A DNA stretch of 64,000 bases from VYDC01 sp963667515 (lineage in GTDB: Bacteria; Chloroflexota; Dehalococcoidia; UBA2979). Location of the stretch: the NCBI GenBank assembly GCA_963667515.2, contig CAXXXY010000007.1, positions 124,001-188,000 of the forward strand. The letters run 5' to 3'. Shown here in pieces: positions 25,383 to 33,082 of the stretch. Every line of letters begins with the position of its first letter. Positions within the stretch are counted from its first letter, which is position 1. A program made the translations under genes and the position numbers. The notes beneath the pieces are model-generated. The model worked only from the letters and a program-made list of their open reading frames with translations. It was not told the origin of the DNA and made no database searches.

Positions 25383-25829
25383 GTGCGGCTCTCGACCAAG
25401 GGGGACTACGGCGTGCGGGCGCTGATCGAGCTCGCGCTGCACGAGGGCGAGTGCCCGGTGCAGCGCGCCGAGATCGCGGCGCGCCGGCAGATCCCGGAGT
25501 CCTACCTCGATCACCTGCTGGCGCAGCTGCGGCGCGACGGCTTCGTGCGCTCCACCCGCGGCCCCGGCGGCGGGCACGAGCTGGCACGGCCCTCCGCCGA
25601 GGTGCGGCTGCTGGACGTGCTGGAGTCGCTGGAGGGCTCGCTGGCGCCGCTGGCCTGCCTGGAGGACGGCGAGGACCACTCGGAGCAGCACGTGATCTGC
25701 GGGCAGCAATGGGTGTGGCGCGAGATCTACGACGCGATGCGCCTGCGGCTGGCCGCCGTGACGCTGGCCGAGCTGCTGGCGCGCGACCGCGAGCGGCAGC
25801 GGCGGCTGGCGCCGTCGTACAGCATCTGA
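25383..25829 (+). CDS. Rrf2-family transcriptional regulator
   Basis: A 148-residue Rrf2 protein with the N-terminal winged helix (RLSTKGDYGVRALIELALHE, recognition region IPESYLDHLLAQLRRDGFV, wing STRGPGGGHELAR). Two Cys residues (LACLEDGEDHSEQHVICG) could sense sulfur or bind a cluster, but the three-Cys pattern of IscR is not complete. The protein is CymR-like in context, heading cysK and a sulfur carrier set. GTG 25383 gives the canonical start RLSTKG; GTG 25374 would add three residues. A palindromic operator lies at its own promoter. Confidence 0.88.
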   Translation: MRLSTKGDYGVRALIELALHEGECPVQRAEIAARRQIPESYLDHLLAQLRRDGFVRSTRGPGGGHELARPSAEVRLLDVLESLEGSLAPLACLEDGEDHSEQHVICGQQWVWREIYDAMRLRLAAVTLAELLARDRERQRRLAPSYSI

Positions 25830-25926
25830 GGCACGTGGATCCGGGGCACACGGGAACGCGGCGAGGCGGCCGGGCGCGGCGACTCGCGACCGGGACGAGC
25901 GCGGAGCAGAGCGAGGGAGGGCGCGG

Positions 25927-26874
25927 GTGACGGGAGAGCCCACGGCAGACGCCGACTCCTACGCGCGTCCCGTCCTCGCGGACGGGGTGCTCTCGCTCAT
26001 CGGGCGCACGCCGCTGGTGCGGCTCAGCCGCGTGGCGCCCGCGGGCGTCGAGGTGCTGGGCAAGCTCGAGTCGATGAACCCGGCAGGCTCGGTGAAGGAC
26101 CGCATCGCGCTGTCGATGGTCGAGGCCGCCGAGCGCGAGGGGCTGCTCCGACCCGGCGACACCATCGTGGAGCCGACCTCGGGCAACACCGGCATTGGCC
26201 TCGCGATGGTTTGCGCCTGCAAGGGCTACCGGCTGGTGCTCACGATGCCCGAGGACATGAGCGTGGAGCGGCGGCGGCTGCTGGAGCGCTTCGGCGCCGA
26301 GCTGGTGCTGACCCCCGCCATCGAGGGTATGACCGGCTCCGTCTACGCCGCGCGCGAGCTGTCGGAGAGCCGCGGCTACTTCATGCCGCAGCAGTTCGAG
26401 AACCCCGCAAACCCGGAGGTGCACCGGCTGACGACGGGCCCCGAGATCCTGCAGGCGACGGAGGGCCGGCTGGATGCCTTCGTCGCGGGGGTGGGCACGG
26501 GCGGCACCATCACCGGCGTGGGCGAGGTGCTGCGCGGCGCGCTGCCCGCGGTGCGCATCGTCGCGGTGGAGCCGGCGCGCTCGCCGGTGCTGGCGGGCGG
26601 GCGCGCGGGGATGCACGCGATCCAGGGTATCGGCGCCTCCTTCGTCCCCGGCGTCCTGAACCGCGATATCTACGACGAGGTGATCGCCGTCTCCGACGAG
26701 GACGCGTTCGACATGACACAACGGCTGACGCGCGAGGAGGGGCTACTGGTGGGCGTCTCCGCCGGGGCCAACGTGTGGGCCGCCGTGCGCGTCGCCGAGC
26801 AGCTGGGGCCGGGCGCGCGCGTGGCGACGATGCTCTGCGACACGGGCGAGCGCTACCTCAGCGTGGCGTTCTAG
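25927..26874 (+). CDS. cysK: Cysteine synthase (O-acetylserine sulfhydrylase)
   Basis: A 315-residue PLP-dependent cysteine synthase. The Schiff-base lysine is K57 in NPAGSVKDRIALSM, PTSGNTGIGLAMV is the substrate-binding loop, and GVGTGGTITGVGEVLR binds the PLP phosphate. The conserved ending ERYLSVAF is present. It lies after the Rrf2 gene and before carrier 2 and the E1 enzyme. Free sulfide with O-acetylserine is the default reaction, though use of a carrier thiocarboxylate is possible. Confidence 0.93.
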   Translation: MTGEPTADADSYARPVLADGVLSLIGRTPLVRLSRVAPAGVEVLGKLESMNPAGSVKDRIALSMVEAAEREGLLRPGDTIVEPTSGNTGIGLAMVCACKGYRLVLTMPEDMSVERRRLLERFGAELVLTPAIEGMTGSVYAARELSESRGYFMPQQFENPANPEVHRLTTGPEILQATEGRLDAFVAGVGTGGTITGVGEVLRGALPAVRIVAVEPARSPVLAGGRAGMHAIQGIGASFVPGVLNRDIYDEVIAVSDEDAFDMTQRLTREEGLLVGVSAGANVWAAVRVAEQLGPGARVATMLCDTGERYLSVAF

Positions 26875-26887
26875 GGGAGGGGCCACG

Positions 26888-27169
26888 ATGCCGGTCAGCG
26901 TCTACATTCCCTCGCCGTTCCGCCGCTTCACGGCGAACCGCGAGCACGTCAGCGTGGAGGGGGGCACGGTGCGTGAGGTGCTGGATGCGCTGGAGCGCGC
27001 CTATCCCGGCTTCGACCACCTCGTCTACGATCGCGAGCGGCGCATCCCGACGCACATCAACATCTACGTGAACAACCGCGAGATACACGATCTCGCGGGG
27101 CCGGAGACCTCGCTCTCCGACGGCGACCAGGTGGCGGTGATCCCCGCGCTGGCAGGAGGAGCCCGATGA
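26888..27169 (+). CDS. MoaD/ThiS-type ubiquitin-like sulfur carrier (carrier 2)
   Basis: A 93-residue beta-grasp carrier: INIYVNNREIHDLAGPETSL in the centre, followed by DGDQVAVIPALAGGAR at the end. Gly-Gly is followed by Ala-Arg, so processing is needed before activation. The stop overlaps the start of the E1-like gene in an ATGA arrangement, strongly suggesting that these two act together. It is a paralogue of carriers 1 and 3. Confidence 0.88.
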   Translation: MPVSVYIPSPFRRFTANREHVSVEGGTVREVLDALERAYPGFDHLVYDRERRIPTHINIYVNNREIHDLAGPETSLSDGDQVAVIPALAGGAR

Positions 27170-28056
27170 CGGAGGCAGCGAGCGGGAACGGCGCGCAGCC
27201 CGGCGGGAGCGCGTTCACCCCGGACGAGGTGATGCGCTACTCGCGGCACATGATCATGGGCCAGGTGGGCCCCGTGGGGCAGCGCCAGCTGCGCAACGCC
27301 AGCGTGCTGGTGGTGGGCGCGGGCGGCCTCGGCTCGCCGGTGGCGCTCTACCTGGCGCTCGCCGGCGTCGGGCGCATCGGCCTCGTCGACTTCGACATCG
27401 TCGACCTGTCGAACCTGCAGCGGCAGATCCTCCACCAGACCGCAGATGTCGGGCGGCCGAAGATCGTCTCGGCGAAGGAGTCGCTCCTCGCATACAACCC
27501 GCACGTCACCGTCGACACGCACGAGCAGCCGATCACCTCCGACAACGCGATGGAGATCATCGCGGGCTACGACATCATCGTGAACGGCGCCGACAACTTC
27601 GCCACGCGCTACCTCGTGAACGACGCCGCCTATCTCTCCGGCAAGACGCTGGTGGACGGCTCGATCCTGCTCTTCGACGGGCAGGTGACCGTGTACAAGC
27701 CCGGGCACGGTTGCTACCGCTGCCTCTACCCCGCGCCGCCGCCGCCCGGCCTCGTGCCGTCCTGCGCCGAGGCGGGGGTGCTGGGCGCGATCACCGGCAT
27801 CGTCGGCTCGATCCAGGCGACCGAGGTGTTCAAGCAGATCCTCGACATCGGCGAGCCGCTGGTCGGGCGGCTGCTGCTGATCGACGCGCTGACGATGGAC
27901 TTCCGCATGATGAAGGTGCGCCGCGACCCGGCCTGCCCGCTCTGCGGCGACGCGCCGAGCATCCACGAGCTGATCGACTACGACCAGTTCTGCGGCACGC
28001 CGCCTTTGATCGTGCCGGCGGAGGCGCTGGAGGCCGCGGGCGGGGCGCCCGCCTAG
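27166..28056 (+). CDS. moeB: MoeB/ThiF-type E1-like adenylyltransferase
   Basis: A 296-residue E1-like enzyme that adenylates the C-terminal Gly of ubiquitin-like carriers. Its Rossmann nucleotide site is VLVVGAGGLGSPVALYLALAG, followed by DFDIVDLSNLQRQILH with the Arg-Gln-Ile signature, and NGADNFATRYLVND. Zinc-binding Cys pairs are in CYRCLY and CPLCGD. A Cys in VPSCAEAGVLG could be the catalytic one. It lacks the C-terminal rhodanese domain of MoeZ; a separate rhodanese follows at 29.6 kb. It is the only E1 in the window and would serve all three carriers. Confidence 0.93.
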   Translation: MTEAASGNGAQPGGSAFTPDEVMRYSRHMIMGQVGPVGQRQLRNASVLVVGAGGLGSPVALYLALAGVGRIGLVDFDIVDLSNLQRQILHQTADVGRPKIVSAKESLLAYNPHVTVDTHEQPITSDNAMEIIAGYDIIVNGADNFATRYLVNDAAYLSGKTLVDGSILLFDGQVTVYKPGHGCYRCLYPAPPPPGLVPSCAEAGVLGAITGIVGSIQATEVFKQILDIGEPLVGRLLLIDALTMDFRMMKVRRDPACPLCGDAPSIHELIDYDQFCGTPPLIVPAEALEAAGGAPA

Positions 28057-28145
28057 CGCGTGTCGCGGGCGAGAGGGCATTCGGCCCACCCACGCGCGGC
28101 CTGCGGGCGGCGGAGGGATGGGCGCGCAGCGAGAGGGAGGCGCAG

Positions 28146-28484
28146 GTGGCGGTGACAGTGCACGTCGCCTCGGTGATCCAGAAGGTCGTGGGCGACCAGA
28201 AGCAGCTTGAGGCGGACGGCTCGACGATCGCCGAGCTGATCGCCGACATCGAAGCCCGCTACCCCGGCTTCCGGGCGCAGGTCGCCGACGAGTCCGGCGA
28301 GCTCCACCGCTTCGTCAACGTGTACCTGAACGACGAGGACGTGCGCTACCTCGGCGGCACGGGCACCGAGCTCGGCGAGGGCGACTCGGTCTCCTTCTTG
28401 CCCGCCTTGGCCGGCGGGGGCTCGTTCCTGCCCGCGCTGGCGGGCGGGGCCTCCTTCCTGCCTGCGCTCGCGGGCGGGCGCTAG
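28146..28484 (+). CDS. Ubiquitin-like sulfur carrier with triple Gly-Gly tail (carrier 3)
   Basis: A 112-residue carrier. The beta-grasp domain (VHVASVIQKVVGDQKQLEA through FVNVYLNDEDVRYLGG) ends at about residue 92 with SFLPALAGG. Two further copies of SFLPALAGG follow, giving three tails joined by single residues G and A and ended by R. The units are 30 bp each at 28392, 28422 and 28452. Each Gly-Gly could be a processing point. The length (112) exceeds that of the other carriers (93) by this tail. It directly precedes the cysM-like gene, the position of CysO in mycobacteria. Confidence 0.88.
   Translation: MAVTVHVASVIQKVVGDQKQLEADGSTIAELIADIEARYPGFRAQVADESGELHRFVNVYLNDEDVRYLGGTGTELGEGDSVSFLPALAGGGSFLPALAGGASFLPALAGGR
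28392..28481 (+). repeat. Three 30-bp units encoding repeated SFLPALAGG tails
   Basis: The units at 28392-28421, 28422-28451 and 28452-28481 encode SFLPALAGGG, SFLPALAGGA and SFLPALAGGR. They differ at several third codon positions, so the triplication is not brand-new and the protein sequence seems to be kept. Confidence 0.9.
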
Positions 28485-28535
28485 CGGGCGCGCGCCCGCG
28501 AGGCCACGATGCGCGGCGCGAGGGCGGGGGGCCCG

Positions 28536-29471
28536 ATGCTCTATCACGGCGTGCTCGAACTCGTCGGCGACACGCCGCTCGTCGAGGTCAGCGAGCTCTC
28601 GCCCAACCCCGCCGTGCAGATCTACGCCAAGCTCGAGGGGGAGAACCCCACGGGCTCGGTGAAGGACCGCATCGCCCGCTACATGGTGGATGCCGCCGAG
28701 CGCGACGGCCGGCTCAGCCCCGGCCAGACGATCCTCGAGCCGACCTCGGGCAACACCGGCATCTCGCTGGCCCTCATCGGCCGGCTGCGCGGCTACCCCG
28801 TGAAGGTGGTGATGCCGGACGCCGTCAGCGTCGAGCGCGTCCAGCTGCTCGAGGCCTTCGGCGCGGAGATCCTCTACTCGCCGGGCGAGTTGGGCACCAA
28901 CGGCTCCGTCCGGCGCGCGCGGGAGCTTGGCGCCGAGCACCCCGAGTGGTTCCTCCCCTTCCAGTACGAGAACCCCGAGAACCCCCGCGCCCACTACGAG
29001 ACGACCGCGCCCGAGATCCTGCGCGACCTCCCCGAGCTCGACGTCTTCGTGGCGGGGCTCGGCACGGGGGGGACGCTCACCGGCGTCGGCCGGCGGCTCA
29101 AGGAGCACGACCCCGCGATCCGCGTAGTCGCGGCGGCGCCCCACCCCGGCGATCTGGTGCAGGGGCTGCGCAGCCTGGAGGAGGGCTACATCCCGCCCGT
29201 CTTCGACGACACGGTGCTGGACGGGCGCATCGTCGTGGACTCGCGCACCTCGTTCCGGCTCACGAAGGAGCTGATGGAGCGCTGCGGGGTGTTCGCGGGC
29301 GTCTCGGCGGGTGCGGTGATCCGCGCGGCGCAGCGCGTCGCCGAGCGGATGGAGCGCGGGCAGATCGTCTGCCTGCTGGCCGACGGCGGCTGGAAGTACC
29401 TCTCCACGGGGCTGTGGAGCAAGGAGTACGCCGAGATCGAGGAAGACGTGAGCGAGAAGATGTGGTGGTAG
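28536..29471 (+). CDS. cysM: CysM-like cysteine synthase (probable carrier-dependent, O-phosphoserine type)
   Basis: A 311-residue PLP enzyme closely following the cysteine synthase fold. K43 lies in NPTGSVKDRIARYM, PTSGNTGISLALIG is the substrate loop, and GLGTGGTLTGVGRRL binds the phosphate. The chain continues past the core and ends SEKMWW, an extended C-terminus as seen in carrier-using CysM enzymes. Mycobacterial CysM makes cysteine from O-phosphoserine and CysO thiocarboxylate. The adjacent carrier 3 and downstream JAMM protease support the same route. ATG 28536 is chosen because homology starts there. Confidence 0.9.
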   Translation: MLYHGVLELVGDTPLVEVSELSPNPAVQIYAKLEGENPTGSVKDRIARYMVDAAERDGRLSPGQTILEPTSGNTGISLALIGRLRGYPVKVVMPDAVSVERVQLLEAFGAEILYSPGELGTNGSVRRARELGAEHPEWFLPFQYENPENPRAHYETTAPEILRDLPELDVFVAGLGTGGTLTGVGRRLKEHDPAIRVVAAAPHPGDLVQGLRSLEEGYIPPVFDDTVLDGRIVVDSRTSFRLTKELMERCGVFAGVSAGAVIRAAQRVAERMERGQIVCLLADGGWKYLSTGLWSKEYAEIEEDVSEKMWW

Positions 29472-29553
29472 CCTGCGCGCCGCCCCCGACCTGTGGCGAG
29501 GGCGCGAGGCCGGGGCCACAGCCGGGAGGCGGCGCCGGCGGGAGGAGACGACG

Positions 29554-30378
29554 ATGACCGAGAAGCTCGTGAGCTGCGACTGGGTGGCGGCGCACCTCAA
29601 CGACCCGGAGGTGCGGCTGGTCGAGGTCGACGTCGACACCGAGGCCTACGCGCAGGGCCACATCGAGGGCGCGGTCGGCTGGAACTGGACGACGCAGCTC
29701 CAGGACCAGCGGCGCCGCGACATCCTCTCGAGGGAGGCGATCGAGGAGCTGCTCGCCGGCTCGGGCGTCGGCGATGACACCCACGTCGTGCTCTACGGCG
29801 ACAACAACAACTGGTTCGCGGCCTACGCGCTGTGGCTGCTCGAGCTCTACGGGCACGAGAGCGCCTCGCTGATGGACGGCGGGCGCGTGAAGTGGCTGGC
29901 GGAGAGCCGGCCGACCACGACCACCGCGCCGCAGGTGCCGCGCGCGAGCTACCACGCGAGCGAGGCGGACCCGGCGCTGCGCGCGCGGCGGGACGATGTG
30001 CTGGGCGCCCTCGGCGGCGACGGCCCGCAGCTCGTCGACGTGCGCAGCCCCGCCGAGTTCTCGGGCGAGGTGATCGCGCCGCCCGGCATGTCGGAGTCGG
30101 CGCAGCGCGGCGGGCACATCCCCGGCGCGAAGAGCATCCCGTGGGCGCGCGCCGTCAACGAGGACGGCACGTTCCGCTCGGCCGACGAGCTGCGGCAGCT
30201 CTACGGCGATGCCGGCGTGCGCGAGGGCGACTCGACGATCGTCTACTGCCGCATCGGCGAGCGCTCCTCGCACACCTGGTTCGTGCTGCGGCACCTGCTG
30301 GGCTACGGCGACGTGCGCAACTACGACGGCTCGTGGACCGAGTACGGCTCGCTCATCGACGTCCCGATCGAGCGCTAG
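29554..30378 (+). CDS. Two-domain thiosulfate sulfurtransferase (rhodanese)
   Basis: A 274-residue tandem rhodanese. The inactive N-terminal domain contains LVEVDVDTEAYAQGHIEGAV. The catalytic domain has LVDVRSPAEFSGE, then GGHIPGAKSIPW, and the active-site Cys in IVYCRIGERSSHTWFVL. It moves sulfane sulfur from thiosulfate or a similar donor. Within this operon it may load sulfur onto the activated carriers, replacing the rhodanese domain missing from the E1 enzyme. Confidence 0.92.
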   Translation: MTEKLVSCDWVAAHLNDPEVRLVEVDVDTEAYAQGHIEGAVGWNWTTQLQDQRRRDILSREAIEELLAGSGVGDDTHVVLYGDNNNWFAAYALWLLELYGHESASLMDGGRVKWLAESRPTTTTAPQVPRASYHASEADPALRARRDDVLGALGGDGPQLVDVRSPAEFSGEVIAPPGMSESAQRGGHIPGAKSIPWARAVNEDGTFRSADELRQLYGDAGVREGDSTIVYCRIGERSSHTWFVLRHLLGYGDVRNYDGSWTEYGSLIDVPIER

Positions 30379-30381
30379 CGG

Positions 30382-30786
30382 GTGGCGGCGGCGCCCGGCA
30401 CCGCGGGCGACGGCGGCGCGCTGGAGCGCGCGCTACTCGCTCGCGCGCTCGCCGCGCGCGACCCTGGGCGGCTGCAGCTGCGCTTCCGCGCCGCCGTCGT
30501 CGATCGCTACCGCGAGCGGGCCGGCGCCACGCTGCTGCGCACGCGCAGCGTGGGGCGCGTGGCGCTCCCCGGCCGCTGGTCGCTGGACGTGGGCCTCGCC
30601 GAGGGGCCGGACGGCGAGGCGCTGCTGCACCTCCCGGTCAGCGACCTCCTCGATCGGCTGCCCGAGGAGGAGCGGGAGCACTGGATCGCGCACCTCGCGA
30701 CGGGCCCGGTGAGCGAGAGCTACCTGCAGATGCGCATGACCCCCGCCGCCTGCATCGACGACGGCGAGCCCGGGGCCTGGGAGTAG
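30382..30786 (+). CDS. Conserved-looking hypothetical protein in the sulfur operon
   Basis: A 134-residue protein with no family I recognise. It starts GTG 3 bases after the rhodanese stop and ends 8 bases before the JAMM protease, so it is surely in the same operon. The first 40 residues are Ala/Arg-rich. The core contains ALLARALAARDPGRLQLRF, YRERAGATLLRTRSVGRVAL, and a C-terminal LPEEEREHWIAHL. There is one Cys (ACIDDGE). No membrane segment is visible. It may be an accessory to carrier processing or sulfur transfer (guess from position only). Confidence 0.6.
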   Translation: MAAAPGTAGDGGALERALLARALAARDPGRLQLRFRAAVVDRYRERAGATLLRTRSVGRVALPGRWSLDVGLAEGPDGEALLHLPVSDLLDRLPEEEREHWIAHLATGPVSESYLQMRMTPAACIDDGEPGAWE

Positions 30787-30794
30787 GGGACGCC

Positions 30795-31238
30795 GTGCCG
30801 CGCATCCCGCGCCCCGTCATCGACGCGATGATCGCGCACGCCCGGGGCGAGCTCCCCAACGAGGCGTGCGGGCTGCTGCACGAGGCGCCCGGCGGCGCGC
30901 TGGAGCTGCACCGCGTGCGCAACGTCGCGGCCAGCCCCTTCCGCTACGAGATGGACGGCCTGGAGCAGATGCGGCTGGAGGAGCGGCGCGAGCGGGAGGG
31001 CGAGCGGCTCTTCGCGATCTACCACTCGCACGTGGCGACGGAGGGCCGCCCCTCGCCGACGGACGTGCGCATGGCGTTCTTTCCGCCCGGCGAGCTGGAG
31101 CAGCCGCCGATGTACCCGGAGACGTGGTACGTGCTCGTCTCGTTCGCCCAGGAGCCGCCGCCCGTGCGCGCCTTCCACGTGCTGCAGGGCGGCGAGGTGG
31201 TGGAGGAGACCGTCGAGGTGGTCGAGGGCGGCGCGTGA
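30795..31238 (+). CDS. mec: JAMM/MPN+ metalloprotease (Mec-like)
   Basis: A 147-residue JAMM protease. The zinc motif is complete: H77-S-H79 followed after seven residues by Ser87 and then D90 (HSHVATEGRPSPTD). The upstream catalytic Glu lies in LPNEACGLL. Mycobacterial Mec releases cysteine from CysO-cysteine, and related bacterial JAMM proteins trim residues after Gly-Gly of sulfur carriers. All three carriers in this cluster have such extra residues, so both jobs may fall to this enzyme. The start is GTG 30795. It is followed by folP after 7 bases. Confidence 0.92.
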   Translation: MPRIPRPVIDAMIAHARGELPNEACGLLHEAPGGALELHRVRNVAASPFRYEMDGLEQMRLEERREREGERLFAIYHSHVATEGRPSPTDVRMAFFPPGELEQPPMYPETWYVLVSFAQEPPPVRAFHVLQGGEVVEETVEVVEGGA

Positions 31239-31245
31239 CGGCGCC

Positions 31246-32121
31246 GTGATCGCGCTGCCCGCGCCCATCGTCATCGGCGGACGGAGCTTCGCGTGGGGCG
31301 CGCGCAGCTACCTCGTCGGCGTGCTCAACGCGACGCCGGACTCCTTCTCGGGCGACGGGCTGCTCGACGCCGGGGCCGCGGCCGATCGCGCCGAGCGCCT
31401 CGTCGCCGAGGGCGCCGATCTGCTCGACATCGGCGCGGAGTCCACGCGACCCGGCTACGCGGGCGTCGATGCCGACGAGGAGTGGCGGCGCCTGGGGCCG
31501 GTGCTGCGCGCGGTGCGCGCTCGCGTCGACGCGCCGATCTCCGTCGACACCTCGAAGGCCGCGGTGGCGGAGCGCGCCTTCGAGGCGGGCGCCGACGCGC
31601 TCAACGACGTGCGCGGCCTGCGTGGCGACCCGCAGCTCGCTCCGCTGCTCGCGCGGGCGAGGCTGCCCGCGGTGCTGATGCACAACCAGCGCGGCCGCGG
31701 GCGCTCCGGCGATCCGATCGCGGACGCGCGCGCGGGGCTCGTCGAGTCGCTGCGCGCGGCCGAGGCGGCCGGCGTGCCGCCCGAGCGCGTGGTGCTCGAC
31801 CCGGGCTTCGGCTTCGGCTGGGAGCCGGCGGAGAACCTGGAGCTGCTGCGCCGCCTGGGCGAGCTGCGCGCGCTGGGGCGGCCGCTGCTCGTCGGCACCT
31901 CGCGCAAGTCGACGATCGGGCTCGTGCTCGACGAGCCGGACGCGGCGCGCCGGCTGTGGGGCACGGCGGCGACGATGGCGCTGGCGGTGGCGGGCGGCGC
32001 CGACCTGCTGCGCGTGCACGACGTGGCCGAGATGGCGCAGGTGGCGCGCGTCGCGGATGCGGTCGTGCGCGGCTGGCCGCCTGCGGATCCGCCGACGAGC
32101 CCGCCCGCGAGCGCGACGTGA
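31246..32121 (+). CDS. folP: Dihydropteroate synthase
   Basis: FolP (291 residues) condenses 6-hydroxymethyl-dihydropterin pyrophosphate with p-aminobenzoate. The TIM barrel signatures are LVGVLNATPDSFSGDG and LLDIGAESTRPGYAGVDADE, with VSVDTSKAAVAE-like PISVDTSKA, VLDPGFGFGW and LVGTSRKSTIG later. The GTG start at 31246 follows the JAMM gene closely; the stop overlaps folK by 4 bases. This folate pair seems appended to the sulfur operon. Confidence 0.95.
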   Translation: MIALPAPIVIGGRSFAWGARSYLVGVLNATPDSFSGDGLLDAGAAADRAERLVAEGADLLDIGAESTRPGYAGVDADEEWRRLGPVLRAVRARVDAPISVDTSKAAVAERAFEAGADALNDVRGLRGDPQLAPLLARARLPAVLMHNQRGRGRSGDPIADARAGLVESLRAAEAAGVPPERVVLDPGFGFGWEPAENLELLRRLGELRALGRPLLVGTSRKSTIGLVLDEPDAARRLWGTAATMALAVAGGADLLRVHDVAEMAQVARVADAVVRGWPPADPPTSPPASAT

Positions 32122-32696
32122 GCGCGCGCGAGCGCCCCGCGCGCCGCGGTCACCCCGCCCGCCCGGCGCGCCGCGTGTGGCTGGGCCTCGGCGCGAACCT
32201 CGGCGACCGCGCGGAGCAGCTCGCGCGCGCGATCGAGGCGCTGCGCAACGCCGGCGTCGCCGTCGATCGCGTCTCCTCGCTCTACGACACGCCGCCCTGG
32301 GGCGAGCCGCCGCCCGGCCTGCCCGCGCCGCCGCGCTACGCCAACGCCGTCTGCGGCGGCGAGCAGGCGCTCGCGGCCGCGGAGCTGCTGGCGGCGGCGA
32401 AGCGCATCGAGGCGGCGGCCGGCCGCGCGCTCGACGCGCCGCGCAACAGCCCGCGCCCGCTCGACATCGATCTGCTGCTGATCGCGGGCGAGGTGGTGGA
32501 GCAGCCGGAACTCGTCGTGCCGCACCCGCGCCTCCACGAGCGCGCCTTCGTGCTCGTGCCCCTCGCCGAGGTGGCGCCGATGGCGCGCCACCCGCTGCTC
32601 GGGCGCTCGGCCGCCGAGTTGCGCGACGCGCTCCCCGCCGAGGAGATCGCCGGCGTCGAGCGCATCGCGGTGCCGGGGTGGGAGCGCCGCGCGTGA
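32118..32696 (+). CDS. folK: 6-hydroxymethyl-7,8-dihydropterin pyrophosphokinase
   Basis: FolK (192 residues) transfers pyrophosphate from ATP to the pterin. VWLGLGANLGDRAEQLARAI is the N-terminal motif, SSLYDTPPWGEPP the substrate loop, and RPLDIDLLLIAGEVV the HPPK signature (usual form RxxDxDLL). VPHPRLHERAFVLVPLAEVAP ends the conserved core. A 20-residue Arg/Ala-rich extension precedes the core if GTG 32118 is used. It overlaps folP by 4 bases. folB is not seen here. Confidence 0.94.
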   Translation: MSARERPARRGHPARPARRVWLGLGANLGDRAEQLARAIEALRNAGVAVDRVSSLYDTPPWGEPPPGLPAPPRYANAVCGGEQALAAAELLAAAKRIEAAAGRALDAPRNSPRPLDIDLLLIAGEVVEQPELVVPHPRLHERAFVLVPLAEVAPMARHPLLGRSAAELRDALPAEEIAGVERIAVPGWERRA

Positions 32697-32767
32697 GCGC
32701 CGCCGCCGCGGGGCCACCTCGGGCTAGGCTGAGAGGAGCAAGGCGGGGCCAACCGAGGAAGAGCACG

Positions 32768-33082
32768 ATGCTCGTTGAGCTGCTGTGGTTCGACGGCTGC
32801 CCGCACCACCGCTCGGCACGTGCCTTGATCGACGAGGTGGCGGGGGAGCTCGGCGTGGCGCCGCGCGTCGAGGCGATCGAGGTGCCCGACGAGGTGACGG
32901 GCGACCGCGTCTGCTTCCCCGGCTCGCCGACGATCCGCGTCGACGGGGTCGACGTGGAGCCGGGCTGGGAGCCGTGCGCCGACTGCACGCCGCGCTGCCG
33001 CGTCTACGCCACGGCCGAGGGGCTGCGCGGGCTGCCGGAGCGCGAGTGGGTGGCGCGGGCGCTGCTGCGCGCGGCGGACTAG
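32768..33082 (+). CDS. Thioredoxin-like DF-family protein
   Basis: A 104-residue thioredoxin-fold protein. LLWFDGCPHHRSARALIDE carries a CPHH motif at the active-site position, and GSPTIRVDGVDVEP is the cis-Pro region. A second Cys group (EPCADCTPRCRVY) could bind a metal. Relatives are the small DF family of thioredoxin-like or selenoproteins found near mercury-resistance-type genes. Its role here is unknown. The TAG stop at 33080-33082 lies within the CTAG used by IS copy 3. Confidence 0.75.
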   Translation: MLVELLWFDGCPHHRSARALIDEVAGELGVAPRVEAIEVPDEVTGDRVCFPGSPTIRVDGVDVEPGWEPCADCTPRCRVYATAEGLRGLPEREWVARALLRAAD

